Positions 8,306 through 17,722 are shown, counted from the first letter of the stretch. The stretch: 64,000 nucleotides of DNA from Pseudomonas sp. BBP2017 (GCF_003024385.1 NZ_PVZN01000020.1:33958-97957), one strand, 5' to 3'. Notes: generated from the letters alone by a model not told the origin. Numbers and translations are program-made.

Positions 8306-10519
8306 TTAGAACGCGTAGGTAGCCGAGAGGATCGCCGAACGGGCATCGCCATATTCGATGGCTGAAGAGCGAGCATCGGTACCGTTCTGCTGACGCACAC
8401 GTTCGACGTAGTCTTTGTCGAACAGGTTGTTGACGTTCAGCTGCAGGTCGAGGTTCTCGTTGACCCGGTAACCGACCATCGCGTTGTGCAACCAGTAGGC
8501 GTCAAGCTTGGCGGTGGTACTGGAGGTCACGTTGCGCTCGCTGACGTAACGTGCGCCATAACCCAGGGTCCAGCCAGCGGGCAGCTCGTAGGTGGTCCAG
8601 AGGTTGAGCGAGCGCGGGGGCGTGTTGCCCAGCGCCTGGCCCTCACGGGCGATGCCAGCGGCGGTGTCGGCGGCTTCAAGGGTTTCACTGTCGAGGAAGG
8701 TGTAGTTAGCGAACACATCCCATTGCTCAGTGATGTGACCGGTCACACCCACTTCCACGCCTTGTACGCGCTGTTTACCCGCCAGTTGGGTCGAGCCGTC
8801 GGCCATGGTTTCGCGGGCGTTGCTCTTCTCCACGCGGAACAGCGCTGCATCCAGCTCCAGACGCTTATCCAGCAGCTCCCATTTGGTCCCCAGTTCCCAG
8901 GTCTCGTTTTTCTCTGGCGCCAGGTCTTCGGTCGCAGCCGTCAGGCCTCCGCCGTTTGAGGCGAGGTTTTCGGCGGAGGGGTTGAACGAGTTGCCCCAGG
9001 CGACGTAGATACGTCCGTTCTCTGTCGGTTTGTAAACCAGGCCCGCGCGGCCGCTGAGTTTTTCGTCGGTGGATTCGAGGTCGGAGGTCTTGACGTGAGC
9101 TGCTGAGTAGCCCTGAGATTCACCTTTGAACTTGTCATAGCGCAGCCCCAGGTTCAGGTCCCATTGCTCGTGCAGGGCGATGGTGTCGAACACATAGAGT
9201 GCCTGGTTGGTCAGTTCAGTTTCGGTGTAGCCGCTGGTGGCCTTGTTGATCGGGCCAGACCAGTGGCCGGGCGGATTGCTCAAGTCATAACCGTCGCTTG
9301 GGTACAAGGTAGCGCCCAGGCCATGGTTGTAGGTCTTCAGGTCCAGGGTTTCTCGTGAGACCTCCACGCCAGTGACCAGGTCATGGCGCATGCCCAGCAC
9401 ATTGAAGTTGCTGATCAGGTTGGTCTGGTTGATCCACATTTCGGTGGTCGCATCGCGGCCATAGCCCTGTGGGCCTGCCGGACGGTAGCGGCCCGAGGGG
9501 ACACCCTCGGTGTTGACGTGCGAGGCGGACACAGTGGTGTCACGGGCGATATGGCTATAGCGGGTGAGGTTCTGCAGGCGCAGGTTGTCGTTGAAGTCGT
9601 GCTCGAAGTTGGCTGTGAGCGAGCTTTGCTCGATCTCTTCTTTATCAAGGTTTTTCCAGCCGAAATAGTCTTCGCGATCGACGCCACCCAATCTCTTGCC
9701 GTCGAGGGCCGGTACCCCATAGTCAGGCAGGTTGTCGTCCACCTGATGGAACGCACTCAGGGTCAGGCGCGTGGATTCGCTCAGCCCCAGGCGCAGGGAC
9801 GGGGCGATACCCCAACGCTCACGATCAATTTCCTCGCGACCGGCGACATCGTTCTGGTGGCCCATGAGGTTGACCCGGAACGCACTGTTATCACCCACGC
9901 CCTCCAGAGGCTGGTTGCTGTCCAGGGTCATGCGGTAGTAGTTGTCGGTACCGACACTGCCACCCAGGCGGGTGAAGGCGCGATCCTGCGGCTGCTTGCT
10001 GATGATGTTGATGCTGCCGCCGGTAGTACCGGCACCGCCGAACACCGAGTTCGGCCCCTTGATCACTTCGACTTGCTCGACATTGAAGGTGTCGGTGCGA
10101 TTGGTCTGGGCGCTGTCGCGCAAGCCGTCAATCTGGATGTTGCTGTTGGCCGAGAAGCCACGGATGTTGATGCTGTCACCCGAGCCACCGCCGCCTTCGC
10201 CAGCGTTGAAGGTGATGCCTGAGACGTTGGACAGCACTTGGCGAAGGCTCAGGGCTTGCTGCTCCTGAATCACCTGGGCAGGCACTACAGTGATGGTCTG
10301 AGGGGTATCGAGCAGTGATGTGGCGATTTTGCTCGATGCTGAGTGCTCGGTTTTGTAGGTGCTGTCGGGTTTGGCGTCAACGTTGATGTTGTCCAGTTGC
10401 AGGGGCTTTTGCTGCGATTGCTCGGCGAGCGCAAGACTGCTTGAAGACGCAACGGCTAAGCCAAGGGCGGAAGCGATGAAGGGGCTGGAGGAACGGGTGA
10501 GGGAGGGCGAGCCTGGCAT
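8306..10519 (-). CDS. TonB-dependent siderophore receptor (catecholate/Fiu-like type)
   Basis: Outer-membrane ferric-siderophore receptor of 737 residues. It has a signal peptide (about residues 1-32, ending SLALA-E), then a plug domain with SLLDTPQTITVVPAQVI and VEQVEVIKGPNSVFGG. A 22-strand barrel follows, ending in the canonical aromatic C-terminus SAILSATYAF. There is no long N-terminal signalling extension, so it is not a FecA-type transducer. The plug most resembles monomeric catechol receptors such as Fiu/PiuA; the ligand is inferred, not proven. A Fur-like box lies upstream. No sigma/anti-sigma pair or siderophore synthesis gene is adjacent. Confidence 0.9.
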   Translation of the reverse strand: MPGSPSLTRSSSPFIASALGLAVASSSSLALAEQSQQKPLQLDNINVDAKPDSTYKTEHSASSKIATSLLDTPQTITVVPAQVIQEQQALSLRQVLSNVSGITFNAGEGGGGSGDSINIRGFSANSNIQIDGLRDSAQTNRTDTFNVEQVEVIKGPNSVFGGAGTTGGSINIISKQPQDRAFTRLGGSVGTDNYYRMTLDSNQPLEGVGDNSAFRVNLMGHQNDVAGREEIDRERWGIAPSLRLGLSESTRLTLSAFHQVDDNLPDYGVPALDGKRLGGVDREDYFGWKNLDKEEIEQSSLTANFEHDFNDNLRLQNLTRYSHIARDTTVSASHVNTEGVPSGRYRPAGPQGYGRDATTEMWINQTNLISNFNVLGMRHDLVTGVEVSRETLDLKTYNHGLGATLYPSDGYDLSNPPGHWSGPINKATSGYTETELTNQALYVFDTIALHEQWDLNLGLRYDKFKGESQGYSAAHVKTSDLESTDEKLSGRAGLVYKPTENGRIYVAWGNSFNPSAENLASNGGGLTAATEDLAPEKNETWELGTKWELLDKRLELDAALFRVEKSNARETMADGSTQLAGKQRVQGVEVGVTGHITEQWDVFANYTFLDSETLEAADTAAGIAREGQALGNTPPRSLNLWTTYELPAGWTLGYGARYVSERNVTSSTTAKLDAYWLHNAMVGYRVNENLDLQLNVNNLFDKDYVERVRQQNGTDARSSAIEYGDARSAILSATYAF

Positions 10520-10553
10520 GTTGAGTGCGACCTAATGAGACAAAAAATTATTT

Positions 10554-10572
10554 GTTATTGAGAATCATTGGT
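10554..10572 (-). promoter_or_regulatory. Putative Fur box upstream of the TonB receptor
   Basis: GTTATTGAGAATCATTGGT matches the 19-bp Fur consensus GATAATGATAATCATTATC at 13 positions, including the central AATCATT. It is 35 bp upstream of the receptor start, as expected for iron repression. Confidence 0.65.
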
Positions 10573-10796
10573 AATCGTATATGCACTCTGTCGCATTTGA
10601 GAAACATTTTCACATGCTTCAAATGTAAGTAAATGTTACAAGCTGCTGAGGGCGTTGGCGGCGGGGGAGGTTTGCAAGGCTAAAGCCATCTGGTCGTCAG
10701 ATAGTCGTCAGGCCTTGCGGGCAAGGTACTGGAAAGGCTCAGACTGATTTATAGTAGCCGCCTCTCCAATGGTGTCTTCGGGATTAGGGAAGTCGT

Positions 10797-11483
10797 GTGT
10801 TTTTGAGGTTTGTTCTGATCGCCGTAATACTGGCGATATCGGCGTGCAGTTCCCACACCCCCAGCCCGCATGTCTCCGCCAACAAAGCCATGAACGGTGG
10901 CTACAAGGTCAAGCGCGGCGATACTTTGTATTCGATTGCCTCGCGTCATGGCTGGAGTTTCAAGGAGCTGGCGCGTGTCAACGGGATCAGCCCGCCTTAC
11001 GCAGTCAATGTCGGCCAGACTATCCGTTTTACTGGTTCGACAACCACGACGAGAACCGCGACCAGTACTGTCAGCAAGAGCAAGCCCACTGCCGTGGTCA
11101 GCAAGGTGACCTTGCGCGGTTGGGCGTGGCCGCTGCAAGGCACAGTGATCGGCCGTTACTCCGCAGCCGACAAACTCAGCAAGGGCATTCGCATTGCCGC
11201 TACGCAGGGACAGGCGGTTTTCGCTAGCCTCGGCGGTAAGGTGGCGTTCGCAACCAATATCCGCGGCTATGGCAACCTGATCATCCTCCAGCACGGCACG
11301 TCCCACGCCAGTGTCTACGGCCATAACAGCAGGCTGCTGGTCAAGGAGGGGCAAACCGTCAGCAAAGGCCAGAAGATCGCCGAAGCAGGTGATCTGGATG
11401 CCGATCGCGTGCAGCTGTACTTCGAGATTCGACAGAACGGCAAACCGGTAAATCCGCTGAGCGTACTGCCAGCCGAAGGCTGA
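10797..11483 (+). CDS. LysM / degenerate LytM (M23) lipoprotein, NlpD-like
   Basis: Envelope lipoprotein of 228 residues. It has a short signal with lipobox LAISAC (acylated Cys about residue 17), a LysM peptidoglycan-binding domain YKVKRGDTLYSIASRHGWS (about 36-80), a Ser/Thr/Lys linker, and a C-terminal LytM domain. The metal and catalytic residues of active M23 endopeptidases are missing: the HxxxD site reads KGIRIAA and the HxH site reads LYFEIR. It is therefore probably an amidase activator like NlpD/EnvC rather than an enzyme. The start is GTG 10797, which gives a complete lipoprotein signal. It is not next to rpoS, so it is a second NlpD-like paralogue. Confidence 0.8.
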   Translation: MFLRFVLIAVILAISACSSHTPSPHVSANKAMNGGYKVKRGDTLYSIASRHGWSFKELARVNGISPPYAVNVGQTIRFTGSTTTTRTATSTVSKSKPTAVVSKVTLRGWAWPLQGTVIGRYSAADKLSKGIRIAATQGQAVFASLGGKVAFATNIRGYGNLIILQHGTSHASVYGHNSRLLVKEGQTVSKGQKIAEAGDLDADRVQLYFEIRQNGKPVNPLSVLPAEG

Positions 11484-11484
11484 A

Positions 11485-11717
11485 CTACTGGTACTTGATC
11501 ACGATACCTTTGAGTTTGCGTCCTTCGACCGAATGTATGTCACGGTCCCACAGCGGTCCGCTGACGTAGGCCGACAGCGGCGCAGCACTTCGACATTGGC
11601 GGCGTTGGTGGGGGTTGAGTGGGCAACCCCGACGTACTTGGTAGTGCGTGCATCAATGCTGCTGCAGCCGGCCAACACCAGCAGCAGCGCGCCTGACAAG
11701 CAGAGCTTGCTGACCAT
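11485..11717 (-). pseudogene. Broken small lipoprotein gene
   Basis: The 5' part, with GGAGGG just before ATG 11717, encodes a lipoprotein signal with lipobox VLAGC and continues to AANVEVLR. The intact-looking C-terminus WDRDIHSVEGRKLKGIVIKY, ending in TAG at 11485, lies in a different frame. The frame used by the N-terminus ends early at about 11499. Pseudomonas lipoproteins of this general type, as I remember them, have roughly 40 more residues between these parts, so an internal deletion with a frameshift is the simplest reading. It converges on the LytM gene with a one-base gap. Confidence 0.6.
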
Positions 11718-11816
11718 ACCCTCCAGTGCCCGTTGCCCAGCGCAACCGCAACTTAGCTGACAGTAGCTGCAATTGAGTCGCAGGCAAGAGCCTGGAGAAG
11801 GGCGGGGGCGCAAGGC

Positions 11817-13112
11817 TCAGCCCAGTACCTCGCGCAGCCGGTACCACATCATGCCCAGGGCCAGCAGCGGTGAGCGCAGGGCCTTGCCGCCGGGGAAAGT
11901 CATGTGCGGCACGGCGCTGAACACATCCATGCCCTGGCTGTGGCCAACATCGATTGCCTCGGCCAGCAGGCGTGCGGTCCAGTGGGTGACGTTCAGGCCA
12001 TGCCCGGAGTACCCCATGGCGTAGTACACGTTGGGGTGTTGCGACAGGCGGCCAACCTGAGGAAAGCGATTGGCGGTGATGCCGATCTTGCCGCCCCACT
12101 GAAATTCGATGCGGGTGTCGGCCAGTTGCGGGAACACCTTGAGCATCTTCGGTCGCATGTACGCTGCGATATCCAGCGGGTCGCGCCCGGAGTAATGACA
12201 GGCACCGCCGAACAGCAGGCGCCGGTCTGCTGTGAGCCGGTAATAGTCCAGGCCGACTTTCTGGTCGCACAGCGCCAGGTTCTGCGGGATCAGTTCTTTG
12301 GCCTGCGCGGCTGACAAGGGTTCGGTGGTGATGATGTAACTGCCAGCGGGCAGTACTTTGCCGCTGAGGCGCGGCTCGAGCTCTTCCAGGTGAGCGTTGC
12401 AGGCCAGCACCAGGCTGCCGGCTCGTACACTGCCGTGAGCGCAGCGTACCTGTGCGGTGGCACCGTGGTTGATCTCCAGCACCGGGCTGTGTTCAAAGAT
12501 CCGTACACCCAGAGAGGCTGCCACACGCGCTTCGCCCAGTACCAGGTTGAGCGGATGCAAGTGGCCCGAGCCACGGTCGATCAAGCCACCAGCGTACGCC
12601 GAGGAGGCGACCACTTCGTGCATCTGCCCAGGGCCAACCAATTGGGTTTCGTGGCGGTAGTCCAAGGCTGCCAGGCTGTCCTGCTCGGCGCGAAAGGCGG
12701 CGAACTGGGCCGGGGTATTGGCCAGTTCGCAAAAGCCCCAGCGCAGGTCGCAGTCGATGTTGTGCTCGTTGATGCGCTTGGCTACCACTTCGACTGATTC
12801 GATGCCGGCACGCTGCAGGTATTTCACCCCGTCCTCGCCGACGTAGCGGGCAAAACCTTCGACCTCATGGCCGATACCGCGAATCAGCTGACCGCCGTTG
12901 CGCCCGCTGGCGCCCCAGCCGATGCGCCGGGCTTCCAGAAGGATCACCGAGAGACCGCGCTGGGCCAGTTCGATAGCAGTATTGACGCCGGTAAAACCGC
13001 CGCCGATCACGCACACGTCGGCACTGAGCTCAGCGCTCAGCACAGGGTGTTCAGGCATCTCACCGACCGATGCCCGGTAGTAGGAGCTGGCGTGTTGCGC
13101 AGCAGGATTCAT
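11817..13112 (-). CDS. FAD-dependent gamma-glutamylputrescine oxidase-like (DAO family)
   Basis: Flavoenzyme of about 431 residues in the D-amino-acid oxidase/glycine oxidase family. The Rossmann motif DVCVIGGGFTGVNTAIELA is near the N-terminus, followed by EARRIGWGASGRNGGQ, the FAD-handling motif of PuuB/PauB-like oxidases. The C-terminal YYAMGYSGHGLNVTHW completes FAD binding. The likely reaction is oxidative deamination of gamma-glutamyl-polyamine. ATG 13112 is used because GGAG lies five bases upstream; an ATG at 13130 overlapping the previous gene's stop is possible. It is the last gene of a leftward polyamine cluster. Confidence 0.88.
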   Translation of the reverse strand: MNPAAQHASSYYRASVGEMPEHPVLSAELSADVCVIGGGFTGVNTAIELAQRGLSVILLEARRIGWGASGRNGGQLIRGIGHEVEGFARYVGEDGVKYLQRAGIESVEVVAKRINEHNIDCDLRWGFCELANTPAQFAAFRAEQDSLAALDYRHETQLVGPGQMHEVVASSAYAGGLIDRGSGHLHPLNLVLGEARVAASLGVRIFEHSPVLEINHGATAQVRCAHGSVRAGSLVLACNAHLEELEPRLSGKVLPAGSYIITTEPLSAAQAKELIPQNLALCDQKVGLDYYRLTADRRLLFGGACHYSGRDPLDIAAYMRPKMLKVFPQLADTRIEFQWGGKIGITANRFPQVGRLSQHPNVYYAMGYSGHGLNVTHWTARLLAEAIDVGHSQGMDVFSAVPHMTFPGGKALRSPLLALGMMWYRLREVLG

Positions 13113-13126
13113 AGAGGCTCCCTGGT

Positions 13127-14215
13127 TCATTTGTTCGACTTCACTTTGCTCCAGGAGCGGGTCATTACGCGCATGATCTGCGGGGTTGGGGTATTGGATA
13201 CATACAGTTTGTCCAGCACCGCTTGCGGCGGGTACACCTCGGGGTTGTTGACCAGATCGGCGTCCATGTACTGCTGGGACGGTGGAACGGCGTTGGCGTA
13301 ACCGACGGTGGCGCTGACCTTGGCGATCACTTGCGGGTCGAGCAGGTAGTTAACAAAGGCATAGGCTTCTTTCGGGTTGCTGGCGTCGGCGGGAATGGCC
13401 AGCAGATCGAACCACAGGTTGGCGCCTTCCTTGGGAATGGCATAGGCAATGTTGACGCCGTTGTTGGCTTCCTTGGCGCGGTTGGCCGCCTGGAAGACAT
13501 CGCCGGAGTAGCCGAAGGCCACGCAGATATCACCGTTGGCCAGGTCCGAGACGTACTTGGAGGAGTGGAAGTAGGTGATGTACGGGCGCAGGGTCAGCAG
13601 CTTGGCCTCGGCCTTTTTGTAGTCCTCGACACTGTTGCTGCGCGGGTCCATGCCCATGTAGTTGAGGATCGACGGGAACAGTTCATCCGCCGAGTCCATG
13701 AAGGACACACCGCATTTGCTCAGCTTCTTGAGGTTCTCCGGTTCGAACATCACCGCCCATGAGTCGATGTGATCGATCCCCAGCACCTGCTTGACCTTGT
13801 CGACGTTGTAGCCGATGCCATTGGTGCCCCACAGGTAGGGTACCGAATGCTGATTGCCGGCGTCGTTCTCTTCCAGGGCCTTGAGCAGCACCGGGTCGAG
13901 GTTCTTCCAGTTCGGCAATTGCTCGCGGTCGAGTTTCAGGAACGCGCCAGCTTTGACCTGGCGCGCGAGAAAGTGGTTGGAAGGCACGACCACGTCGTAG
14001 CCGGTGCGACCGGCCAGCAACTTGCCTTCCAGGGTTTCGTTGGAGTCGAACACGTCATAGATGACCTTGATACCGGTGCTGCCCTGGAAATCCGCCAGGG
14101 TGGTTTCACCGATATAGTCGGTCCAGTTGTACACGCTGACACTGGGCTGGGCCTGGGCCACGGCGCTGACCAGCAGCGCCAGGGTTGCACTTGCAACTGT
14201 TTTAAATGAACGCAT
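13127..14215 (-). CDS. Polyamine ABC transporter periplasmic binding protein (PotF/SpuD-like)
   Basis: Periplasmic solute-binding protein of 362 residues. The signal peptide ends SAVAQA-Q, followed by SVYNWTDYIGE and VVPSNHFLARQ, both typical of PotF/SpuD/SpuE putrescine or spermidine binders, and later WFDLLAIPADA. No ATP-binding or permease gene accompanies it here, so it must work with a transporter encoded elsewhere or as a sensor. It sits between the ligase-like gene and the oxidase in the same orientation. Confidence 0.9.
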   Translation of the reverse strand: MRSFKTVASATLALLVSAVAQAQPSVSVYNWTDYIGETTLADFQGSTGIKVIYDVFDSNETLEGKLLAGRTGYDVVVPSNHFLARQVKAGAFLKLDREQLPNWKNLDPVLLKALEENDAGNQHSVPYLWGTNGIGYNVDKVKQVLGIDHIDSWAVMFEPENLKKLSKCGVSFMDSADELFPSILNYMGMDPRSNSVEDYKKAEAKLLTLRPYITYFHSSKYVSDLANGDICVAFGYSGDVFQAANRAKEANNGVNIAYAIPKEGANLWFDLLAIPADASNPKEAYAFVNYLLDPQVIAKVSATVGYANAVPPSQQYMDADLVNNPEVYPPQAVLDKLYVSNTPTPQIMRVMTRSWSKVKSNK

Positions 14216-14264
14216 ATCGACACCTCTTGGAATTGTTTTATCGATGTTTGTTACGCCGCACGGC

Positions 14265-15623
14265 TCAGACGCTGAGCAGCAAGAACTCCCGCTCCCACGA
14301 GCTGATCACGCGCTTGAAGTTTTCGTGCTCGGCACGCTTGACCGCCACATAGCCACGCACGAACCTGCTGCCCAGGTGCTGCTCGACGCTCGGGCAGTCT
14401 TCCATGTTGGCCAAGGCGTCTTCGATGGTGATCGGCAGGCGCAGGTTGCGCCGCTCATAGGCGCGGCCCTGCACCGGCGCGCTGGGGTTGATCTTTTCGA
14501 CCATGCCCAGGTAGCCGCACAGCAGGCTCGCGGCAATCGCCAGGTAAGGGTTGGCGTCGGCGCCGGGTAGGCGGTTTTCCACGCGCATGGCCTCGGGGCT
14601 CGAGGTCGGCACGCGCAGGCCCACAGTACGGTTCTCTTCACCCCACTCGACGTTCACCGGCGCCGAGGTGTCGGGCAGGAAGCGGCGGAATGAGTTGACG
14701 TTGGGGGCGAACATTGGCAACACCTTGGGGATGTACTTCTGCAGACCACCGATGTGCTGCAGGAACAGCTCGCTCATCTGCCCATCTTCATTGACGAAGA
14801 TCGGTTTGCCGGTGGCGATGTCGACCACGCTCTGGTGCAGGTGCATGGCGCTGCCGGGTTCGTCGCCCACAGGCTTGGCCATGAAGGTGGCGGTGACATT
14901 GTGCTTGAGCGCTGCCTCACGCATGGTGCGTTTGAACACGGTGATCTGGTCGGCCAGGTCGAGGGCGTCGCCGTGGCGGAAGTTGATCTCCATCTGCGCC
15001 GGGCCGTCTTCGTGGATCAGCGTGTCGAGGTCCAGGCCCTGGGCTTCGCACCAGTCGTAGACGTCTTCGAACAGCGGGTCGAATTCGTTGGCGGCATCAA
15101 TGGAGAACGACTGCCGACCGCTTTCGGCGCGGCCTGAACGGCCCAGCGGGGCCTGCAGAGGCAGGTCCGGGTCTTCGCAGCGCTGGGTCAGGTAGAACTC
15201 CATCTCGGGCGCGACGATCGGCTGCCAGCCCTTGTCGGCATACAGCTTGAGCACTTTTTTCAGGACGTTGCGTGGCGACAGTTCAATCGGGTTGCCCTGC
15301 TTGTCGAAGGTGTCGTGGATGACGATGGCGGTCGGCTCGATAGCCCACGGCACCACGTATACAGCAGCTGAGTCCGGGCGGCAGATCATGTCGATGTCGG
15401 CCGGATCAAGCAGGTCGTAGTAGATGTCGTCGTCGACGAAATCCCCGGTTACCGTTTGCAACAACACACTTTCCGGCAGGCGCATGCCTCGCTCATGCAG
15501 GAACTTGTTGGTGGGTGCGATTTTGCCGCGGGCGATACCGGTCAGGTCACTGACCACGCACTCGACTTCGGTAATCTTGTGTTCTTTCAGCCACGCAGAC
15601 AGCTGATCGAAAGGGGCATTCAT
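14265..15623 (-). CDS. Glutamine synthetase-family gamma-glutamylpolyamine synthetase (PuuA/SpuI-like)
   Basis: 452-residue GlnA-like ligase that probably joins glutamate to putrescine or another polyamine using ATP, the first step of the gamma-glutamyl polyamine route. Catalytic elements are EMEFYL, GPAQMEINFRHG, the ATP-site GSAMHLHQS and NRTVGLRVP. The AraC-type gene 173 bp away on the other strand is the likely regulator. The binding protein and the oxidase follow in the same direction; the dehydrogenase and hydrolase that would complete the pathway are absent from the window. Confidence 0.9.
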   Translation of the reverse strand: MNAPFDQLSAWLKEHKITEVECVVSDLTGIARGKIAPTNKFLHERGMRLPESVLLQTVTGDFVDDDIYYDLLDPADIDMICRPDSAAVYVVPWAIEPTAIVIHDTFDKQGNPIELSPRNVLKKVLKLYADKGWQPIVAPEMEFYLTQRCEDPDLPLQAPLGRSGRAESGRQSFSIDAANEFDPLFEDVYDWCEAQGLDLDTLIHEDGPAQMEINFRHGDALDLADQITVFKRTMREAALKHNVTATFMAKPVGDEPGSAMHLHQSVVDIATGKPIFVNEDGQMSELFLQHIGGLQKYIPKVLPMFAPNVNSFRRFLPDTSAPVNVEWGEENRTVGLRVPTSSPEAMRVENRLPGADANPYLAIAASLLCGYLGMVEKINPSAPVQGRAYERRNLRLPITIEDALANMEDCPSVEQHLGSRFVRGYVAVKRAEHENFKRVISSWEREFLLLSV

Positions 15624-15796
15624 AAAGACCTCGTTATTGGTTTTATTCCGCGCCAGGACCAGCGATCAAGGCCGGTATGCCGTCTGGACGACTTCCCCTG
15701 CAGCGCGTTGAGGTCTATCTTGGGTGAGCCTTGAACATCCATCTATCCACTTTTCGCAGGATAAAACGCACCAAAAGAGTGCGTAAAGAGCAGCTC

Positions 15797-16708
15797 ATGA
15801 CAGCGGCAAATCCGTTTCAGGTACAAGCTTTCAGCACCGCCGACGTCGGCGAACAAGTGCGTGCCACGCCCAGTTGGACCCAGCATTACCAGCAGATGTC
15901 GCCTGGGCATTTTGCCGGTCAGGTGCGTTGTCTGGACCTGCAGGGCGTGGAGATCTATGAAGAATTCATGAACACCCGGGTCGAGCAGAACTTCAGTGCG
16001 CCAGCGGGTGCCCTGGCGTTCTGTTTCGATCGCACCGACAACAGCCTGTACCTGCTCAACGGCGAGAGCCGCAACATCTGGATTACTCCGGAGAACTACC
16101 AGGAAGTGGCTGTGGTGTTCGGCCCGGCGTTCGTCCAGCGTCACAGCCTGGACATCGCCCGCCTCGAAGGGCTGTTCATGGCGCCGCTCAATTCGGAGCA
16201 GAACGCGCTGTTCGGGCGCTGGTTGAGCAGCACCCTGACGCGCCTGGGGCAGGAGACCGACCTGCCGAACCGTGAAGCGCTGGCCGAGCAACTGCTTGAA
16301 GACTGCCTGTTCATTCTCGACAACGCCTGCGTGCGCCTGGACCGCAGCGGCCTGTGGCGGCGTACCGAGGAGCGCATGATCATGCGCCGGGTTGGCGAAT
16401 GGGCCGCCGACTGCCCGGAAGAAACGCTCAACTTGCTGGAACTGGCACAGGTCGCCGGGGTGTCGTTGCGCCAGCTGCAGCAGGCGTTCAAGGCCTTTAC
16501 CGGTATGACCCCGGCGCACTGGTTGCGTTTGCGTCGCCTGAACAGCGCGCGTCGCGAGCTGCTGGGGGCGCGGGCGGGCGCCAGTACCGTGGCCGAAGTG
16601 GCCATGCATTGGTCGTTCTGGCATCTGGGGCGGTTCTCCAGCAGCTACCAGCAATTGTTCAAAGAGTTGCCCAGCGAAACGCTGAAACGAGCACAGCAGC
16701 GCACTTGA
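15797..16708 (+). CDS. AraC-family transcriptional regulator
   Basis: 303-residue regulator with an N-terminal cupin-like sensing domain and a C-terminal double HTH (about 205-300). The HTH includes LNLLELAQVAGVSLRQLQQAFKAF and a second helix region ending FSSSYQQLFKELPSETLK. ATG 15797 (MTAANPFQ), preceded by AAAGAGC, is chosen over an upstream in-frame TTG at 15731. It is transcribed divergently from the glutamine-synthetase-like gene, so it probably controls the polyamine cluster; the inducer is unknown. Confidence 0.87.
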   Translation: MTAANPFQVQAFSTADVGEQVRATPSWTQHYQQMSPGHFAGQVRCLDLQGVEIYEEFMNTRVEQNFSAPAGALAFCFDRTDNSLYLLNGESRNIWITPENYQEVAVVFGPAFVQRHSLDIARLEGLFMAPLNSEQNALFGRWLSSTLTRLGQETDLPNREALAEQLLEDCLFILDNACVRLDRSGLWRRTEERMIMRRVGEWAADCPEETLNLLELAQVAGVSLRQLQQAFKAFTGMTPAHWLRLRRLNSARRELLGARAGASTVAEVAMHWSFWHLGRFSSSYQQLFKELPSETLKRAQQRT

Positions 16709-16800
16709 GCTGTGAAAAGCCGGGTATCTGACGCTGTCGGCCATAGGGCCAGCAGTGGTATGTTCTGTCGAATAAATGAAGTCGATAGATTGGAAAGACC

Positions 16801-17670
16801 ATGCCAAGAGCCTCCCACCAAGACCTGCGTCGCGCGTTTCGTCAACTCCTTGCTTCCCCTGCCTGTTACCACACGGCTTCCGTGTTTGACCCGATGTCGG
16901 CGCGTATCGCCGCCGATCTGGGTTTCGAGGTAGGTATTCTGGGTGGTTCGGTCGCTTCCCTGCAGGTGCTGGCTGCGCCTGATTTCGCCCTGATTACCCT
17001 TAGCGAGTTCGCCGAGCAGGCCACGCGTATTGGCCGGGTGGCGCAGTTGCCGGTGATTGCCGACGCCGACCACGGCTACGGCAATGCCTTGAACGTCATG
17101 CGCACGGTCACCGAGCTGGAGCGTGCCGGCATCGCCGCGCTGACGATTGAAGACACCCTGCTGCCTGCCCAGTTCGGGCGCAAGTCCACCGACCTGATCA
17201 GCATTGCCGAGGGCGTCGGCAAAATTCGTGCGGCCCTGGAGGCGCGCGTCGATCCGGAGCTGTCGATCATCGCCCGGACCAACGCCGCGTTGATCCCGGT
17301 TGAAGAAGTGATTGCCCGCACCGTGGCCTATCAGAACGCCGGCGCCGACGCACTGTGCATGGTCGGCATCCGCGACTTCGAACACCTCGAACAGATCGCC
17401 GAACACCTGAGTGTGCCGTTGATGCTGGTGACCTACGGCAACCCGCAGTTGCACGACGATGCACGCCTGGCGCAACTGGGTGTACGCATTGCCGTAGACG
17501 GCCACGGCGCTTATTTTGCCGCGATCAAGGCCACCTACGACTGCCTGCGTGAACAACGGCGGATCACCAGCAGTGCCTCGGATCTGAGCGCTACCGAACT
17601 TACCCATACCTACACGGTACCTGGCGATTACATCGTCTGGGCCCGTGAGTACATGGATGTCAACGAATAG
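16801..17670 (+). CDS. Oxaloacetate decarboxylase of the isocitrate lyase/PEP mutase superfamily
   Basis: 289-residue alpha/beta-barrel enzyme, closely similar throughout, as I recall it, to P. aeruginosa PA4872, which was characterised as an oxaloacetate decarboxylase. The Mg-binding IADADHGYGNALNV, the EDTLLPAQFG loop and a His in VDGHGAYF match that family. It lacks the KKCGH catalytic loop of isocitrate lyases. It is apparently monocistronic, 92 bp after the AraC regulator, with GGAAAG before the ATG. Confidence 0.88.
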   Translation: MPRASHQDLRRAFRQLLASPACYHTASVFDPMSARIAADLGFEVGILGGSVASLQVLAAPDFALITLSEFAEQATRIGRVAQLPVIADADHGYGNALNVMRTVTELERAGIAALTIEDTLLPAQFGRKSTDLISIAEGVGKIRAALEARVDPELSIIARTNAALIPVEEVIARTVAYQNAGADALCMVGIRDFEHLEQIAEHLSVPLMLVTYGNPQLHDDARLAQLGVRIAVDGHGAYFAAIKATYDCLREQRRITSSASDLSATELTHTYTVPGDYIVWAREYMDVNE

Positions 17671-17722
17671 GCCACAGGCCTTGCAGCAACAACTCTCAAC
17701 AAATGGACAAGCGGAACAATTC

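Noticed and set aside
9383..10222. 279-codon frame opposite the TonB receptor
   Set aside because: A GC-driven shadow of the well-supported receptor gene on the other strand.
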